Shown: positions 20,606 through 31,877, counted from the stretch's first letter. The stretch: 64,000 nucleotides of DNA from Pisaster brevispinus (GCA_023634235.1 JAMKCF010000008.1:18629000-18692999); one strand, 5' to 3'. Notes: a model not told the origin generated them from the letters alone. Numbers and translations are program-made.

Positions 20606-21356
20606 ACATCTTTAGAACAGGCACAGTTCAATTGTAGAGATGATCAGTGCAGTTTGTACACAACACAAAACACATCACCCATTTATTATTCAATGCATCA
20701 CTCGTTCTGCAGGTCTGCATTATTAACCAAGGGCTCCCTCTCTTGACCAGATTTATCCTGATCCCCCCCCCCCCCGCCCCCTGAACGTGACCACCATAGT
20801 GAGAGGGGTTGCTGCACAAGATAACTCAATGGTCTCCGTGGCAAAATGAAAGAAGATAATTAATTAGCCCAAGGGGGGTTAACTGAATGGGAAACTTTCG
20901 TGTGAATTACACTCAAGTCAGACTACCGGTAGATCTTTTTTTCTTTTCTGCTTCTTCTTCTTCTTCTTTTTTCTCCCACATTTGTCGATCAGTGGGGCTT
21001 TAGTTTTTTTCCTGGGTGTACAGTGAACTTTCTGTACACATGACTAGTGCCGTATAGTGTTAGCAAGAGGGGTATCTGGGTGTCTTTTGGACAACCAGTT
21101 TAAAATTTTTACACCTGTTTTATCTGTCATTTTCATGTAATAGATATTGTAAGTGAACAATTTGGACAATTTTGGCTTTTAAATTTCCAGCTTATTTGGA
21201 CACCTTTTTACCAAATCCTGGCTGAAATCTTCTGGTGCAGAGGTGATAATTTATGGTGCACCTGTGGGGAAAGAGGTTTTCTATGACCACATTATATATA
21301 TTATATATCTAACTGTATACTGACTCCGAAATAGTTTAGGAAACGTTTTAAAAATT
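20606..21356. other. No gene; C13 and TTC runs
   Basis: C13 at 20763-20775 and a TTC run at 20951-20967. The part 21060-21195 shows weak internal inverted similarity (GGTGTC...GGACACC words) that may be an old element. Confidence 0.4.
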
Positions 21357-21608
21357 CAAGTAGCAAACCACAGGCAGAAATTGACTGGGTAAATTTTAAA
21401 TAATTTTGGGTTGAAGAAAGAAGAATCAACTAGAGCGGGACTTGAACCTGGGACCTTTGGATTAGCGCTACCAACTGAGCTGACTAGCCCTAACGCCCTA
21501 TCTATTGTGTAGATATCTTTGTTCGTGGGTGCCAGTCAGAAGCCCTTCAACCTGTAACTGCCATATAGCCAGGGATCACACCCAGATTTACGATACAACC
21601 TGGGGAAG
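21357..21608 (-). mobile_element. Fam2 SINE-like unit
   Basis: On the minus strand: CCCAGGTTGTATCGTAAATC, the 5' block, the tRNA-like domain GGGCTAGTCAGCTCAGTTGG ... GGTTCAAGTCCCGCTCTAGT, then AACCCAAAATTATTT, and an eroded tail CTGCCTGTGGTTTGCTAC. It lacks the very start of the 5' block. Confidence 0.75.
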
Positions 21609-21885
21609 ATTCAATCAGTCGCGCTGATTAAGGCAAAAACATTGTATTACTCCATTCCATAATGGAGAGGTAGCTAAGGGGTTCAATAGTAACAATATCT
21701 TTACCCAGTTTCTTCTGTTTCGTGCAAAACACCAAGCTACAAGAAACTACTGGAAATAGTTTCAGTTTGTATCCCTGGGCTTCACCTCAGGAACAAGTTT
21801 GTCAACTTCCAATATCTCAGGAGCTAATATCGATTGTCCTCCACCCTCAAAACCATGTTACATTTGTATATTATCACTTGGTGTT

Positions 21886-22053
21886 CAGGCCTGATGCTTC
21901 AGGCATGACAGGGCAAGGGCACCAAGGCGTTTTCTCTTTTGGAAAGGGCACCGTTATGAGGAAATTGTCAGTTTCTATTGGAACGTTTCGTGGAGCACCA
22001 AGACAATGACAAGGGGGCAAGGGAGGCAACGGAGGCAATTGCCTCAAAGCCTG
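21886..22053 (+). mobile_element. Fam1 inverted-end element
   Basis: Starts CAGGCCTGATGCTTC and ends at GCCTCAAAGCCTG, a damaged version of the inverted end. Internal family blocks: GGGCAAGGGCACCAAGGCG, GGGCACCGTTATGAGGA, and GGAGGCAACGGAGGCAATTG near the right end. About 168 bp and non-coding. Confidence 0.65.
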
Positions 22054-22082
22054 CAGTAATACCTCAAACCAAAATATATAGT

Positions 22083-22208
22083 CATTGTTGCTAAAAGTTG
22101 AGCAGAGAACCAGCTACAACCAATGTGCATTACAATGGCATTGTGGCTGGTAATTAATGTTATCTAAGCAATCTTCTTTTGTGTGGACAGCAGGTCTCTG
22201 TGCTTAAA
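22083..22208. mobile_element. Fam6a fold-back, decayed
   Basis: TTGCTAAAAGTTGAGCAGAG, AACCAGCTACAACCAATGTG, CATTGTGGCTGGTAATTAA and a TGTGCTTAAA end. Centre and order fit Fam6, but both termini are eroded. Confidence 0.35.
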
Positions 22209-24689
22209 ACTGCAGACTCTACCACAATATAAGTTTTGTGGGGTTGTTTACACTGATTTCAAATTTCATAATTTGTTTATTTGATTTTCTTTTGAATTGA
22301 TTCAGTTTAACGTGACCTGTCAGAGTATTGAGGTATAAGATGTCTGTTTTTATGAGGACTTTCATCTGGGCGGTGGAAAATGTGCTGAACTTTTCCTTGG
22401 AAAAAAAATGAACTTCAAATTGTAATAGTTTTGTTATAAGTAAAATCGGTAAAAGAGAGCGGATGCTAAACGACAGAAAACACAATAAGTGTACCACTTA
22501 TCTACCGTCACGTTAGCAGTTTTTCCGAAGGTTGTAACATTTTGTTAAGTACCTGTAACCACCCATAAGCGTATTTAATCATTTGAAGAAGAAAAATTAG
22601 TTCATATGAACTATTTATCTTTAAGTTTAAATATCATTCAGAAATTGGACAGAAAAGGCAGGTGACCTTTTTTCGTCCATTTTTTGAATGGAAATTTGAG
22701 GGTGAGTTATTATGATTTTTGTTGTAACTTCAGAAGAATCTAGTACTCAAAATTATTTTCAGTTACAAGCCTGCATGTTCCTTCAAGTGTTGACAAACTT
22801 TTGGGTGGTTCCAGTCACTTAAAAAAGAATTGCAACCATTTGAAAAACTGCCTTGACTGTGTTTCTTGTCAAATGCTGTTGTGACTGGAAAACAATTTTG
22901 TGGATTTTTTTTTTCTTTTTATTTTCTCTCTCTCTCTCTCTCTTTTTTTCTTTTTTTTTTCTTCAATTAAACAAAGTCCTCATAACTTTTGAAATCGTTA
23001 TATTAAAATCAATATCATCATCCTGTAGAAATGATTCCTTTAGTATCTGCAATTTCCCAGACTCATTTTGCTAAAATGTAGCTTACGAAAACATCATTTA
23101 AGATGTCAAGCACATGGTATTGAGTGGTAATACTTAATACTCCCACGGGACTGTGGCTGGGCATGGATAAACTGATTGTCTCTTAGAGCTTGCCGAAAAA
23201 AATATGCCCCTTAATAAAGCAGAGTGTCAAAAAGTATGAAATATTGATTTGCAAATATTAGTTTGGGGTGGGTTGGTTTTTTTATTTGTGAGCGTGTGTT
23301 TTTTTTTCGCCAAGGGTTTTGGGTGAACACGTCCGTCCTGGCTTCAGCCGGAACACTGTGCGAGGTCTGGGGGTTTGGGTTTGAGATTTTGGGTTGGCAA
23401 GTGCGGCCATGCACAACGGAACGATGATCCACACTTTATCATTTATGACGTGATATTAATTGACATGGGAGGAACTTCAAGACTTGGATAGTTTCTTTTT
23501 AAAACATCTCTCCCCCTGCTCTTTGATCATCAATTGACGGACTGATATATATATTTTTTTTTTTAAGCGTGCCCAGTTGATTAAAAATTTCTCTCCCCGA
23601 TCCCAAAAAGAGCAGGACCCTCGTAATCTGCTCTCCTCGGTTAGTGTAACAACATCGTCCGTTGGTGCGCAGTATTTACATGAAGTGAGGGGTTCCATCT
23701 TTGCTCCTGCTCCGACGATTAACAAATCATTCTTGTGTGTACTTATAATTTCAGAATGGTATTATTTTTAATTTCTCTGGGGACAACCCTCGGCTGAGAA
23801 TTAATTGCATGAAGGCACGGAATTACCACATGGGCCCCAGGCCTATGTGTTTGATGGCACGAGAATTAGGAATTATGAATTTATATGCACTAATTTAAAA
23901 ACCCCTGGATGTTGGGAATATGCACTTATGGATATTGAACCCGTTCTCAATTCGTGTCGATGGAAAGATTGTCATAGGTTCTCTCCTGCTAATTTTTTTT
24001 TTGTCTTAGCTGTTTAGCTTTTTAAGATTTTTTTTTTTTCGAGGGGTCTCAATGATATTTTCAAAACCCTCTGGACATGTTGGGAAAAAGGTCATAATTA
24101 GCATCTGTACTTGGTGGGACAAGATCAAATGTCGCAGTGATTTTTACATCATTTGTAGAATCGTTGGAATGAAACTCAATTCTATGAGGCCAATCAGGGT
24201 GCTTTGTGTTTAGCTGATGACCTATTTACTGTAGGGAAGTTTTCAATCAAAAGGAAATGCGTTGTTAGTGTTTTGGATACCTTCAAGTCAACTTGCACTG
24301 AGTGTAAATTTACACTGTAAATGAAACATTGTGTTGTCTTTACCTTGGGGTAACTGTGAGAATGTAGAGATTGTATGGTAATAAAGCCACATCAGGCTGT
24401 CACCATCTTTGTCTTGATCCTTGACTGCATTATAGTAGTACTGAATACTGATTGGTGTGAAACCAAAACGGGGCCAGGCTACTTAACCCTTCAGTAATGA
24501 TCGGTTTGAATGAGGAAAGAAATAAGGTACACTTCACTGTGCTAAAAGGTCACTCATGAACATTACCTTTACACAAATGAAAAATCGTTTTGTTTTTGAG
24601 CTCGAAATCAATTTGCTTTCAAGAAGACAGACGATGTTCCCTCCTCGTTCTCAACTCACACGTACACTGCACTCTTCTCTTTCCTCTGT
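22209..24689. other. No gene; largely repeat-free
   Basis: Only a short CT run (22925-22943) and T runs. A 16-base perfect palindrome AGTGTAAATTTACACT lies at 24301-24316. The part 23560-24030 is free of repeats and may be selected sequence, but nothing identifies it. Confidence 0.5.
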
Positions 24690-25140
24690 CTTCTTTTTTT
24701 TTATCCAATCTTAACGAGCCACCTCGGTAGAAGAACGCAATGTGTTACCGGGACGCGCACACACACGGCTTGCCCCAGCCCGGGACGAGAATTAATTACC
24801 CAAATTCAGACCCAGTGCTTGGGAAGGCGATCCAAAGAAGAAAATATGATTTAGTAATTGATGGAAGAGGACATTGTTTTCACTGCCTGATTAACTCTGA
24901 GGCAATTTCCTCGACCCCCAGTTTCTCAAATTCGATGAATACATGATCAAGGGGCTTTCATTAGTATTCATATTTTCAGGAAACAATCAAAGCGGGTAGA
25001 TGTCAAGGGGTATTATTGAATTATAGCCAGCGGGTAATTAAATTTTGATTGCGAGGCAGAAATAAAATTCGTTGTGGGGGAAAAAGTGCAGAGTGGAATT
25101 ATGGTTCGGTGAGTGCCGGGGAGCGATTGCACCGAGACGT
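24690..25140. promoter_or_regulatory. Repeat-free island rich in AATTA words, regulatory candidate
   Basis: No dispersed repeat, little low complexity, and many homeodomain-type words (GAATTAATTACCC, TTAGTAATTG, TGATTAACT, GGTAATTAAATTTTGATTG) among GC-balanced words. It looks like conserved developmental enhancer DNA by eye. This is an impression and not evidence of function. Confidence 0.2.
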
Positions 25141-25784
25141 GTGAATCTCCGGAAACGGTAAATGTGTCCCCAGGAAATCATGAGCGTTGGACTGCTTTCT
25201 GATCGAAATTGTGAGCTTTGTATGTGGCTCAGAGTGTTAATGTTTTTGCGATGGGTGTTCGGGCCAAGAAAAATAGAGATGGCCTTGCTACTATCAAGGC
25301 AGCGTACAGTTGAGCGGGCCGGGGCGTATTATTGCCGTCGTTGAGGCTAGAGGTGGCACAGGTAGCGTTGTCTTGTTGTTTATTACTGCGTAACCAAACT
25401 AGTTGATGTTATAATTCTTCTGGAACTTCATAAATCAGATCAAAAATACGGGTGTGTTTAAAAACAAAAGTCAGTTGTGTTTTAGGTGTTTGTTTTCTTT
25501 GGTTTCGAGTGAGAACAAAATAAAAAACAGTAATAAATATTTTGGGGGGGTTCTTAATCAAATTTTTGATTCATGAATTAAATAGAAAATGAAACTTGAT
25601 TAGAAATAAATACATTCAAACTTTTGACTGTTGACATTTTGTTTTACACTGAAAACCTTTAAATGTGAGAGTGCATGAATAAATACTTAATACTTGAAAT
25701 AATTGCTGTAAATGCTTTCTTTTTTTTCTGATAATAGGCCTATGATTAGCCAAGACTTTTTTGGTCGTCATCATGGTGACATCC
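25141..25784. other. No gene seen
   Basis: Continues the repeat-poor stretch. The 60-codon open frame at 25162 has no recognisable feature. Confidence 0.55.
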
Positions 25785-25817
25785 GTGCGCGTGCTGCACA
25801 TGTGCGCGTGCAGCACA
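25785..25817. repeat. Alternating GTGCGCGTGC direct repeat
   Basis: GTGCGCGTGC occurs twice within 33 bases, mostly alternating purine-pyrimidine. The parts GTGCTGCA and TGCAGCAC can also pair as an 8 bp hairpin. Such DNA can adopt left-handed form. Confidence 0.7.
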
Positions 25818-25869
25818 CTGATGCTGCTCAGTGACTACGCATTGTTCGCTTTTCGTTGTTCTCCCGTGG

Positions 25870-26040
25870 CCCTCAGATTTTCTTGAAACTAGAGGTGAAC
25901 TCGGCAGAGACAAAAGACTCGGCTGTTGTTCTGATCAAACCTGTTGATTTCTATCAGTGGCGATGTGAAGGGTCTCCAAACCTCTGAAATACAACGTCTG
26001 ATTTATTCACGGAGTTTCGTCTGCAGACCAAGAGGATATA
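25870..26040 (+). repeat. Fam8 dispersed repeat, compact copy
   Basis: All family blocks in order without the extra segment of the 3 kb copy: TCAGATTTTCTTGAAACT, GACAAAAGACTCGG, GATCAAACCTGTTGATTTC, CCAAACCTCTGAAATAC, CTGCAGACCAAGAGG. A Fam2 copy starts within ten bases of its end. Confidence 0.6.
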
Positions 26041-26047
26041 TTGTTAG

Positions 26048-26455
26048 ACAGCATGAGCTAGCTCAGTGGGTAGAACACCGGCTTGCTAATCCGGAGGGCG
26101 CAGGTTCAAATCCTGTTCTAGTCAACTTACTTTGTTCAACCCCAAATTATTTGCAAACTTAACAGTCAGTTTCCCTCGTGGTTTATGACTTGATACTTAA
26201 AGTAAAAAAGTCACATCCCCTGAAAGTGATCCCCTTGGCTGCCCCCTTCCCAGGTTGTATCGTAAACTTGGATGTGACCCCTGGCTACCCGACAGTTACG
26301 GGTTGATTGGCTTCTGACTGGCGCCCCCCCGAACAAAGATATTGACAAAATAGGGAGACCGCCAACAAGGCTCAGTTGCTGGAGCGCCGGCACGTTAATC
26401 CGGAGGTCGCAGGTTCAAGTCCCGCTCTAGTCAATTTTTCTTTGTTCAACCCCGT
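26048..26455 (+). mobile_element. Fam2 head-to-tail dimer
   Basis: The first tRNA-like domain (about 26048-26124; B box GGTTCAAATCC; anticodon-loop words TTGCTAAT) is followed by CAACCCCAAATTATTTGCAA and the tail TTTCCCTCGTGGTTTATGAC (to 26210). Then the next unit starts at TCACATCCCCTGAAAGTGAT, with the 5' block and a second tRNA-like domain (about 26365-26437; GGTTCAAGTCCC). The domain-to-domain distance is about 310 bp. The second unit stops after CAACCCCGTATGATT without a tail. Confidence 0.75.
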
Positions 26456-27311
26456 ATGATTTTTAATTTTCATGCAATCTCACCTCCTTCAAGTAGAAAA
26501 GCAAGTTTACCTCAATAAAGATTCCCTTCTTTGCAGTGCAGGCCTCGACCGAATCCATCCAGCCTCTCTTAAATCTTGCTCAAATACTCCAAAAGGGTGG
26601 CCATGGTTTTAGACATAACTGAAATTAAATTGTTATCCACAAAGTAGGAATAATCTTCCTGTCATTTTGATTTCCTGTCAATGTTTTTAAAAGAATTTGT
26701 TGGGTTTTTTTGTTTTTGTTTTTTTTATTTAACTTGTCATACTATGGATAAGACAATAAGTGCAATTACTGTCTTCAAAATCAGTGCACACTTTTATTGT
26801 CCCAAAGCTTAGAATTACAGAATGACATCCATATACTGGCGAAAGATCAGGCATTTGTGACAGGCAGATTTTCTTACCAAGGCTGCCAATATTTCTACGG
26901 GTTCAGTCATTTTTTCCCAACGTAATTACATTTTGTATCGTTACGTCGCAATTTCTGTCGATGTAATAACTTGCCGACTTTACAATATAACACTCTGACT
27001 TGTTTTGAAGAGTGTCTTAGCATTGGTTCCGTGATTGTTTTCATTAAGCGTTTCATTTCAAAGATTGAAGAAAGAAGTTGAAAATCGGAATTGAAATATA
27101 GTTTTCAAGTTGTTGGGGGGGGGGGGCTTGAGTAGTTTAGTCCTGTTGACCTTGTGCGGCTCCCAAATCACCAACTTCTGAAATCAACATTGTGATGATG
27201 ACTTCTTAATATACAATTTGAAAAAGTCTTGTTCTTACAAGTGATAATTAAAATAGTAATAATGGATTGAATAGATGTACAATTTTTCATCGGGTATAAA
27301 GAATAATATTT
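26456..27311. other. No gene; G12 at 27115-27126
   Basis: T-rich stretch near 26700 and otherwise unremarkable. Confidence 0.55.
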
Positions 27312-27476
27312 GATTTTACCTTTACACCAATATGTGTAAAGCACTGTATTCTCAGTACTTTCCCAAGTCCTGTGAAAAAAAAAATTCCACAGGCAAAACT
27401 ACTCAATTTGGATTCGAACCCACGACCTTTGCCATTCTAGATTAGATGTCTTCTCACTAGACCACCGACGATGCCC
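27312..27476 (-). mobile_element. Fam5 SINE, near complete
   Basis: On the minus strand: CGGTGGTCTAGTGAGAAGAC (A-box region), ATCTAATCTAGAATGGCAAA, GGTCGTGGGTTCGAATCC (B box), GTAGTTTTGCCTGTGG, ACAGGACTTGGGAAAGTACT, GAATACAGTGCTTTACACAT and TTGGTGTAAAGGTAAAATC. Every block of the 38 kb copy is present. Confidence 0.75.
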
Positions 27477-27570
27477 GGTAGCCAGAGGCAGTTGGAATCC
27501 TATATTCTAGCAATGGGATACGGTACCAATTTAAATATTGAATTTGCATCTTGGATACAGAGCATTATAT

Positions 27571-27715
27571 TTGGTTTCACCCAAACATGAATATGAGTAA
27601 AAGTACTGAGTACATTCCCCGAGTCCTATGAGAAACAAAAATCCATAGGCATAATGAATTTGTGTAGCACATTTTGTCAAAAGCCTCAAAGCGCTTAACA
27701 ATAATCCTACATCAA
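27571..27715 (-). mobile_element. Fam5 3' part joined to a Fam3-tail fragment
   Basis: 27571-27656 is a Fam5 body without the tRNA-like head (CCTATGGATTTTTG, ATAGGACTCGGGGAATGTAC, GGGTGAAACC on the minus strand). Directly next to it, GTGTAGCACATTTTG and CCTCAAAGCGCTTAAC (27662-27715) match the tail-type fragment at 18725. Confidence 0.5.
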
Positions 27716-28733
27716 ACAAGAAATGAAAGAAAAACAGATGGAAGATTAAGGAAACAAAGAGAGTGCTTACCAGCAAATGCATCATCAAGCCAAGATCTCA
27801 ACATCTGGTTTTTATTTACTAATTTATTTTCAAACAATTAAGAAATTAGCATAAAGAGCACTGCCAAGACAAACAGTGTCCAAGGATTCTGCTCGTAGGA
27901 AGACATGGTGGAGCTACAGCTTGACAAAGTCATGTTAAGATTTGACTTACAGGATTGGCAAAACATCATTGTTTAACTTTAGTCTGAAAAATAACTGATT
28001 ATGAAGTTCATACTAGAACAATTTTTTTTCCTGTGAAATACTTCCCTCTGAAATGAAGTCATATTCAAGAAAACTGTATCTATAAACCTTTTAAAAGGGT
28101 AAAAGCTAATTTTGGTGTGTTACAACCAAAATTAAGGACAATGTGTGAACATGCTAAATATTGTGCATGGTTTTTCACTATCCTGACTCACAAAATGGAT
28201 TAAGCCCAAATTTTCAAAGGTTTGTTATTTCATGTATATACGGTTGATCACACAAAACAAGAACACTGTCTGCGACTATTTTTGTCAGCTCTACCAATCC
28301 TGTATAAGACCTTTTGAGAGGAGTTTGCTGTCATGAATCAATGCCAAAGTTGCATAGCCCGATTCTCCCAAGACTTTTAATTTTATTTTATTTTTTCTGA
28401 ATGAATTTCGACAGACGATGCTTAAGATGATGGGTTTGAAAATGAAAACTTGACAACAACAAAACTCGCAAAATCGTTTGTACGTGGCTGCTGGATGCAA
28501 GATAGTGTCCGGAATTCCCACAATGATTCATCATTTTTGTTTTTAATTAACAACTACTTATCATTGGTGGATTTTGTTGTGCAATAGCAACAATAAAATC
28601 ACTTCTTGTTGTTTTCCCACTGTTTGGGGGTGGGGGGTTCTTGGTTGAGGGGGGGGTCATGTTTTCTTTCCTTTTTTTTTTTTTAGCTGTCGAAGATATC
28701 CTCAGTTGTTGTTTTTGTTTTTTTAAGCACCAT
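27716..28733. other. No gene seen
   Basis: AT-rich DNA with G-rich patches near 28630 and a T12 run near 28675. Confidence 0.55.
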
Positions 28734-28851
28734 GGCTCCGTTTTACTACATCTTAAGATGAGTTGAATTGTATTGCGGCATCACACTTTGCTTAACACTT
28801 AAGATTGATGCACATCTCCAGATCAGTCTTAGCTCCCTGTGAAAGCCAGCC
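28734..28851 (-). mobile_element. Fam7 fold-back element
   Basis: The plus text reads GGCTCCGTTTTAC, CATCTTAAGATGAG, GCATCACACTTTGCTTAAC, CTTAAGATTGATGC, CAGTCTTAGCTCCCTGTGAA and AGCC. This is the inverse complement of the 1522 copy. The left end is more damaged than the right. Confidence 0.6.
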
Positions 28852-29893
28852 TTCAGTGCCCTTTTGTTGAAGTCCTCAATGTCAACAGGTAGACCAGACA
28901 CAAACTACTCTTTTTGTTTCTTACTTGTAGATGTCTCGAGGGGCACTGGCCAATCCGAAGAAAGGGGACTCCCACAGAGTCTCATCTATACAAATGATTA
29001 CGCCAAAATGATTAGCTTTCAAATCAACAATTTATGTTTCTGCAGAAAAGCAACTATATAGTGTCTTTGTATTAATTGGTTAGAAAGTGTTGCCTTCAGT
29101 CAAAAAAGCTCAACGACAACAACGATATATTAGAGAGACAGAGACAGAGAGAGAGAGAGAGAGGGAGGGGGAAAGAAATATAAGAAAGTACAAGAGTGGC
29201 AAAAGTCCAACACCAGATTTCTTTAAAAGTATGTTTTGACCCGGCCAGAAAGTTACAGTTGTCCCCCTCGTTAGTTGACTGAATGAATTATCCCCCAAGG
29301 TTTCAGTTGGAGGGGAAGGGAATATATATTACATTAAATCCCAAGAACGTTGTCGTCGTCCGTGGCGAAGAAAAAAATGCTCCATCTGATTTCTCTCCAT
29401 CAGCGGAAAAGTGTGTGGGGGGGGGGTAGGATTCAGCCCCGGGCATAATTTCATAATTCAATAGTTTTGGTCCAGTGATTATAAAATGCCTGGCAGGCAT
29501 TAAACGGGTTAGAAATAAGAAAATTATAGACTGGTGACTTGTCAATCCGGCTCGAGAAACGACTGGAAACAGTTTAATATTGACTTAATCAGATTTGTCG
29601 ATATCCAGGCTATGGTTCCATGATTTTTAATTTCGCCTTCGTAGACCATTTATGTTCCTTTTTTTCCTATAGTAATTTTCGACCAATTTTTTACCCCGTT
29701 CTGTTTTTCTTGTTCTGGTTGGCCCCCGTCCCCTTAGGGAATTCAGCGAAGAAAATATTTATACAGCGGGCAAAAGGGAAATAAATTCAATTTTGACACA
29801 AAACAAGGGACTTCGCATACATTTGTTGCATTGCTGCATGGATCAAAACTGTTGAACCTTTTGCACATTATGGAGGCTGTTCGTAAATGTGAA

Positions 29894-29935
<42 letters not shown>

Positions 29936-30828
29936 TTTAACCTTGGAAAGCTCCTACTTGTTGGAACCCTCAGTAAAACAGCGATGACTTAAATACAGAC
30001 GCTCTGTTTGCATTCTCTGGACAGTCTTCCTGATGAAAATAAAATGCCCACTGTTATTGTCAGCGTCATGTATTTTGTAAGATGATTGTCCCGATAGAGG
30101 TGGGGTGCGTAGCGTGTGTTTTCCAGCCCACTGCATGGGATTATTTAAGGCAGAAGATTAGCACAAATTAAGAGTTGTCGCGGATTGTGAAGATAAAGTC
30201 AGGCTCAGTGGATTGCAAAAACGCACAAGGCTTATAGAAATTAAAGCCTGTTTTTATTTTACTTAATACTCAAAATTTAGTTGCACTATTTTTACAGCAT
30301 TAAATTTTGTAGTCTAGATCCATTCAAGGTGTTAGTTTTGCTGTGGGTTTTTTTTTTTTCAGGTTTGGAGATTTTTATTAAGTTTTTTTTTTTTTTTAAG
30401 CTAATGAGGCAGTATGATTTGTAACAGCCACTCCTTTTTTTACTTCAAAGTGAAATGCTTTTCAAAATTATTTTTAAGAGTGATTACCAATCGTATACCT
30501 TTCCCTTTAGTGCAGTGTAGTGAGTTTTGTGATGTCACATATTTTTAACCGTATTTTAGCTTAATTGTTTGGTTTCACAATTACCTTGTAGATCGTCTGA
30601 TTTCCAGATCGTCTGATTTCCTTTTTATCCTCATGTTCAGTGCCGTAGAAAACTTTTAAAAGCACCGTATGAAGTTGTGTGTTGGATAGTTTCAGGAAAC
30701 CACCAAGTTGCTTGTTTTTCTGTTACATGTCCCAGTTTAGATTGTTTTGTTAGCTTTTACGCACGCCATGATGAGTCTTATGTGCCCTATTCCTGCAAGA
30801 TGAGAAGTCTCATCACAGGGTAATTAAA
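28852..30828. other. No gene; GA and T runs; repeat-poor
   Basis: GA-rich run 29132-29170, T35 at 29899-29933, and a perfect 16 bp tandem duplication AGATCGTCTGATTTCC at 30590-30621. The part 29320-29770 is free of dispersed repeats. Confidence 0.55.
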
Positions 30829-31205
30829 ATGGTCGGTTGGCGTAGTGGGTTCTATCCGATCCTCGCCTGCCACCTCTGTGACCCCGGTTCGAATCCCATT
30901 GGGGGCGTTTGGTGGATTGGGTTTTCAGTCCCTACCTGATTACCTGGGTTTTATCTGGACTCATTCTCTGGGGTTTTCCTCCCACCGGCTAAAACTGAAA
31001 CTTCCTTCATAAGCCATTTTGAGATACGGTGGACACATTATGATGGCACTTTGAGGTAAATTTGTGAGTATACACCCAAACCAAACACTGCACCATATCT
31101 CAAAATGGTTAATTGTCTTCTCTCCATGGGGTTCTTGGCTAGTACAGTGATTAAGTTCACCTTTCTGAGAGTCCTTGGCTTCACAACCAGAATTAAGAAA
31201 TTAAA
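30829..31205 (+). mobile_element. Fam4b SINE interrupted by a small transposon
   Basis: Head GGTTGGCGTAGTGGGTTCTA (A-box region), CCCCGGTTCGAATCCC (B box), body GGATTGGGTTTTCAGTCCCT, TCTCTGGGGTTTTCCTCCCA and AAAACTGAAACTTCCTTC (to 31008). The family sequence resumes at TTGTCTTCTCTCCATGGGG (31113) and ends CTTGGCTTCACAACCAGAAT and an A-rich end. At 63575-63799 the same two parts are joined without the intervening about 100 bp. Confidence 0.75.
31010..31111. mobile_element. About 100 bp inverted-end transposon (MITE-like) inside the SINE
   Basis: The left end AAGCCATTTTGAGATACGG and right end ACCATATCTCAAAATGGTT are inverted copies with about two mismatches over 19 bases. TA is present at both outer edges (31010-31011 and 31110-31111), consistent with a TA target duplication of the Tc1/mariner kind. 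The interior has no coding. The empty site is seen in the 63575 SINE. Confidence 0.7.
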
Positions 31206-31382
31206 TGAAATTTTGGAGCTTCCTGAAAGATTATAACTGAAGGGCTGAAATTGTCCCAAAATGTGTATTTTTAGAAGAGATATTACTTGATGGAAGGGTT
31301 CATAAAACAAAAGTGTTTGGATTTAGTTTATAGGAATTGTTCTCTGCCTGTAGATTAATCATTCTTATCCCGTACACGCAAG

Positions 31383-31877
31383 TACTGTCACACCACACAG
31401 CCATTGCTGGGACGGTGGCAACACAAGGTTTTGCACACAAAGACATTAGAAAACCGTTGTCTTTTTAACTTTGCATGTGTCTTGCTCAACTATTCACACA
31501 ATTTCCCTGACCGGACAGCAAGACATAACAATGTAGAACACTGACCATAAATATTTAAAACTAAACAGTGGCTGAATCCTGAAAACAACTGCAGACAATA
31601 AGTGAGTTTTAGAAACTGCATGGTCGGCTTTAATCGGGTGCTTCAACAAGGTTTTTAGTCAGAGTTTCAGCGTTCCCTCTCTGTTTAGTTGCAAATATTT
31701 TTTTAATTTCTACATCATTGTGTAATGCTGTCCTGTCCGGGAAATTTTGTTAATCGTTGATAAAGACACTTAATTTACATTAAAAAGTTTAAAAGACTAC
31801 AGCTTTTCCATGTCTTTGTGTACAAAACCTTGCGCTGCCAGCGTCCCATCAATGGTGGGGTGGCGGCGTGTAAACAC
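31383..31877. mobile_element. 495 bp fold-back element with about 200 bp arms
   Basis: The left arm (31383-31586) and right arm (31661-31877) are inverse complements over almost their full length. Paired blocks include GCCATTGCTGGGACGGTGGC with GCCAGCGTCCCATCAATGG, CAAGGTTTTGCACACAAAG with CTTTGTGTACAAAACCTTG, AATTTCCCTGACCGGACAGC with GCTGTCCTGTCCGGGAAATT, and AACTAAACAGTGGCTGAATC with CGTTCCCTCTCTGTTTAGTT. A spacer of about 75 bp separates them. No coding, no clear target duplication, and no other copy in the window. Confidence 0.75.
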
